This document shows, one piece after another, positions 32,454 to 33,115 of a DNA stretch of 33,115 bases. The stretch is taken from positions 1 through 33,115 of the forward strand of contig JAAFAL010000019.1 of the NCBI GenBank assembly GCA_018222345.1. Direction: 5' to 3'. Positions within the stretch are counted from its first letter, which is position 1; every line of letters starts with the position of its first letter. A program made the position numbers and the translations under genes. The notes under the pieces are model-generated. The model was not told the origin of the DNA and did not search any database. It worked only from the letters and a program-made list of their open reading frames with translations. This stretch comes from a bacterium. GTDB lineage: Bacteria > Pseudomonadota > Gammaproteobacteria > Nevskiales > OUC007.

Positions 32454-32917
32454 AAGCATTCATCACAATTGCCTTGACAGCGGTGCTGCTATTGGCGGCG
32501 TGGCAACTATTCAAACCGGCGCCGGGTGATACGCAGCTTCCCCCTGCAAACCAGCCGGCAGCCACATTGCCCAATGCGCAAACCGACACAAGCAATGAAC
32601 CGCAGGCCACAGCGCCGGAGCCCCCGCAGCCGGCCACGCCAGCTATAGTCGAGGCTAGCATCGAGCTGCGTGATGGCCGCTTGGCCGAAGGCCCGGAGGC
32701 CGTGCGTGTTGTGCAAGGGCAGACTGTCGAACTCACTGTGCTGAGTGACCGCAACGATGAATTACATCTGCATGGCTATGACGTCACGCTGCAACTGCAA
32801 GCCAACAAACCGGCGACGCTGGCAGTCGAAGCAACGCGCAGCGGCCGGTTTGAGTACGAAATTCACAGTTCGCATAGCGGTGTGGGTGCATTAGAGGTCT
32901 ATCCAGCGCAACAATGA
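32450..32917 (+). CDS. Cupredoxin-like exported protein without Cys
   Basis: A 155-residue protein with an N-terminal hydrophobic segment (about 3-19, signal or membrane anchor), a Pro/Thr/Gln-rich linker (25-68) and a cupredoxin-like beta domain (about 70-155). Histidines occur in ELHLHGYDVTLQL and YEIHSSHSGVG, a pattern like the EfeO/cupredoxin-1 type domains. There is no Cys anywhere in the protein, so it is not a classic blue (type 1) copper protein; any copper would be bound by the histidines. ATG 32450 overlaps the GST stop (ATGA). A role in metal handling is inference. Confidence 0.82.
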   Translation: MKAFITIALTAVLLLAAWQLFKPAPGDTQLPPANQPAATLPNAQTDTSNEPQATAPEPPQPATPAIVEASIELRDGRLAEGPEAVRVVQGQTVELTVLSDRNDELHLHGYDVTLQLQANKPATLAVEATRSGRFEYEIHSSHSGVGALEVYPAQQ

Positions 32918-33014
32918 CGCCCGCACCCGCCCATAACTGGGTACACTACGCGCTTCCTGGCTGATGGGGCAGTCAACACGGTGAAGGGCTGAACGGTTGA
33001 ATAGCGACGGGCAC

Positions 33015-33115
33015 GTGAAAGACGAAGATGAAACTGCTGCCGCCTCGGATGAGGTTGGCCAGAACGACGCTGAGACCAGTAAATCCCCTGAGAAACCGCT
33101 AGAGCCCGATGAGGC
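33015..33115 (+). CDS. Start of an acidic open frame, cut by the window edge
   Basis: An open frame begins at GTG 33015 (TTG 32997 is an in-frame alternative) and runs off the end. The 33 visible residues are rich in Asp, Glu and Ser (for example DEDETAAASDEVGQND) and look like a disordered N-terminal tail. No family can be named. The 97-base gap before it, which has an imperfect -10-like TACACT (32942-32947), suggests a separate transcript from the trhO group. Confidence 0.4.
   Translation, partial: MKDEDETAAASDEVGQNDAETSKSPEKPLEPDE

Overview
The window is GC-rich and densely coded, and most neighbouring genes are translationally coupled. It comes from a gammaproteobacterium outside the Enterobacterales. 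Three things point there: the order truA-trpF-trpB-trpA-accD-folC-dedD-cvpA-purF-metZ, which resembles the Pseudomonas/Xanthomonas arrangement with trpBA placed between trpF and accD; the uvrC-pgsA-tRNA-Gly-tRNA-Cys-tRNA-Leu block, familiar from Pseudomonas; and direct sulfhydrylation through MetZ. I cannot name the genus. Both ends cut through genes, so this looks like a contig or a contig fragment.

Left part (1-10008, + strand): the end of truA, then a housekeeping run for tryptophan synthesis (trpF, trpB, trpA), fatty-acid initiation (accD), folate (folC), a SPOR cell-division protein (dedD-like), cvpA, purine synthesis (purF), methionine synthesis (metZ) and a DUF455 ferritin-like protein. 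Several junctions are 4-base ATGA/GTGA overlaps. The only clear break, with a possible internal promoter, lies before cvpA.

Middle-left (10128-18801): an OmpA-like peptidoglycan-binding lipoprotein-less protein on the - strand diverges from a compact archaic chaperone-usher pilus operon (SCPU pilin, chaperone, usher, short SCPU protein). A family-5-type uracil-DNA glycosylase, uvrC and pgsA follow.

Centre (18798-19978): a tRNA island (Gly-GCC, Cys-GCA, Leu-UAA) whose spacers are packed with hairpins, a REP-like nested palindrome, two likely terminators and a broken copy of the tRNA-Leu 3' end. This is the most structured non-coding stretch of the window.

Middle-right (19979-25350, mostly - strand): a pterin dehydratase divergent from orn; a histidine phosphatase, an APH-fold kinase and an SDR on one strand, which look like an acyl-CoA or hydroxyacyl-CoA metabolic module; and two unrecognised membrane-anchored proteins, one with a long Ser/Asp/Tyr-rich acidic tract. 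That pair is the best candidate for something undescribed.

Right part (25579-33115, + strand): a two-domain FabG4-type reductase, pyrD, an OmpA porin-like protein with a strong terminator, a saccharopine-dehydrogenase-like reductase, the tRNA hydroxylase trhO coupled to a glutathione-S-transferase and a cupredoxin-like protein, and the acidic start of one more open frame at the edge. I saw no CRISPR array, transposase, integrase, phage gene or known defence system.
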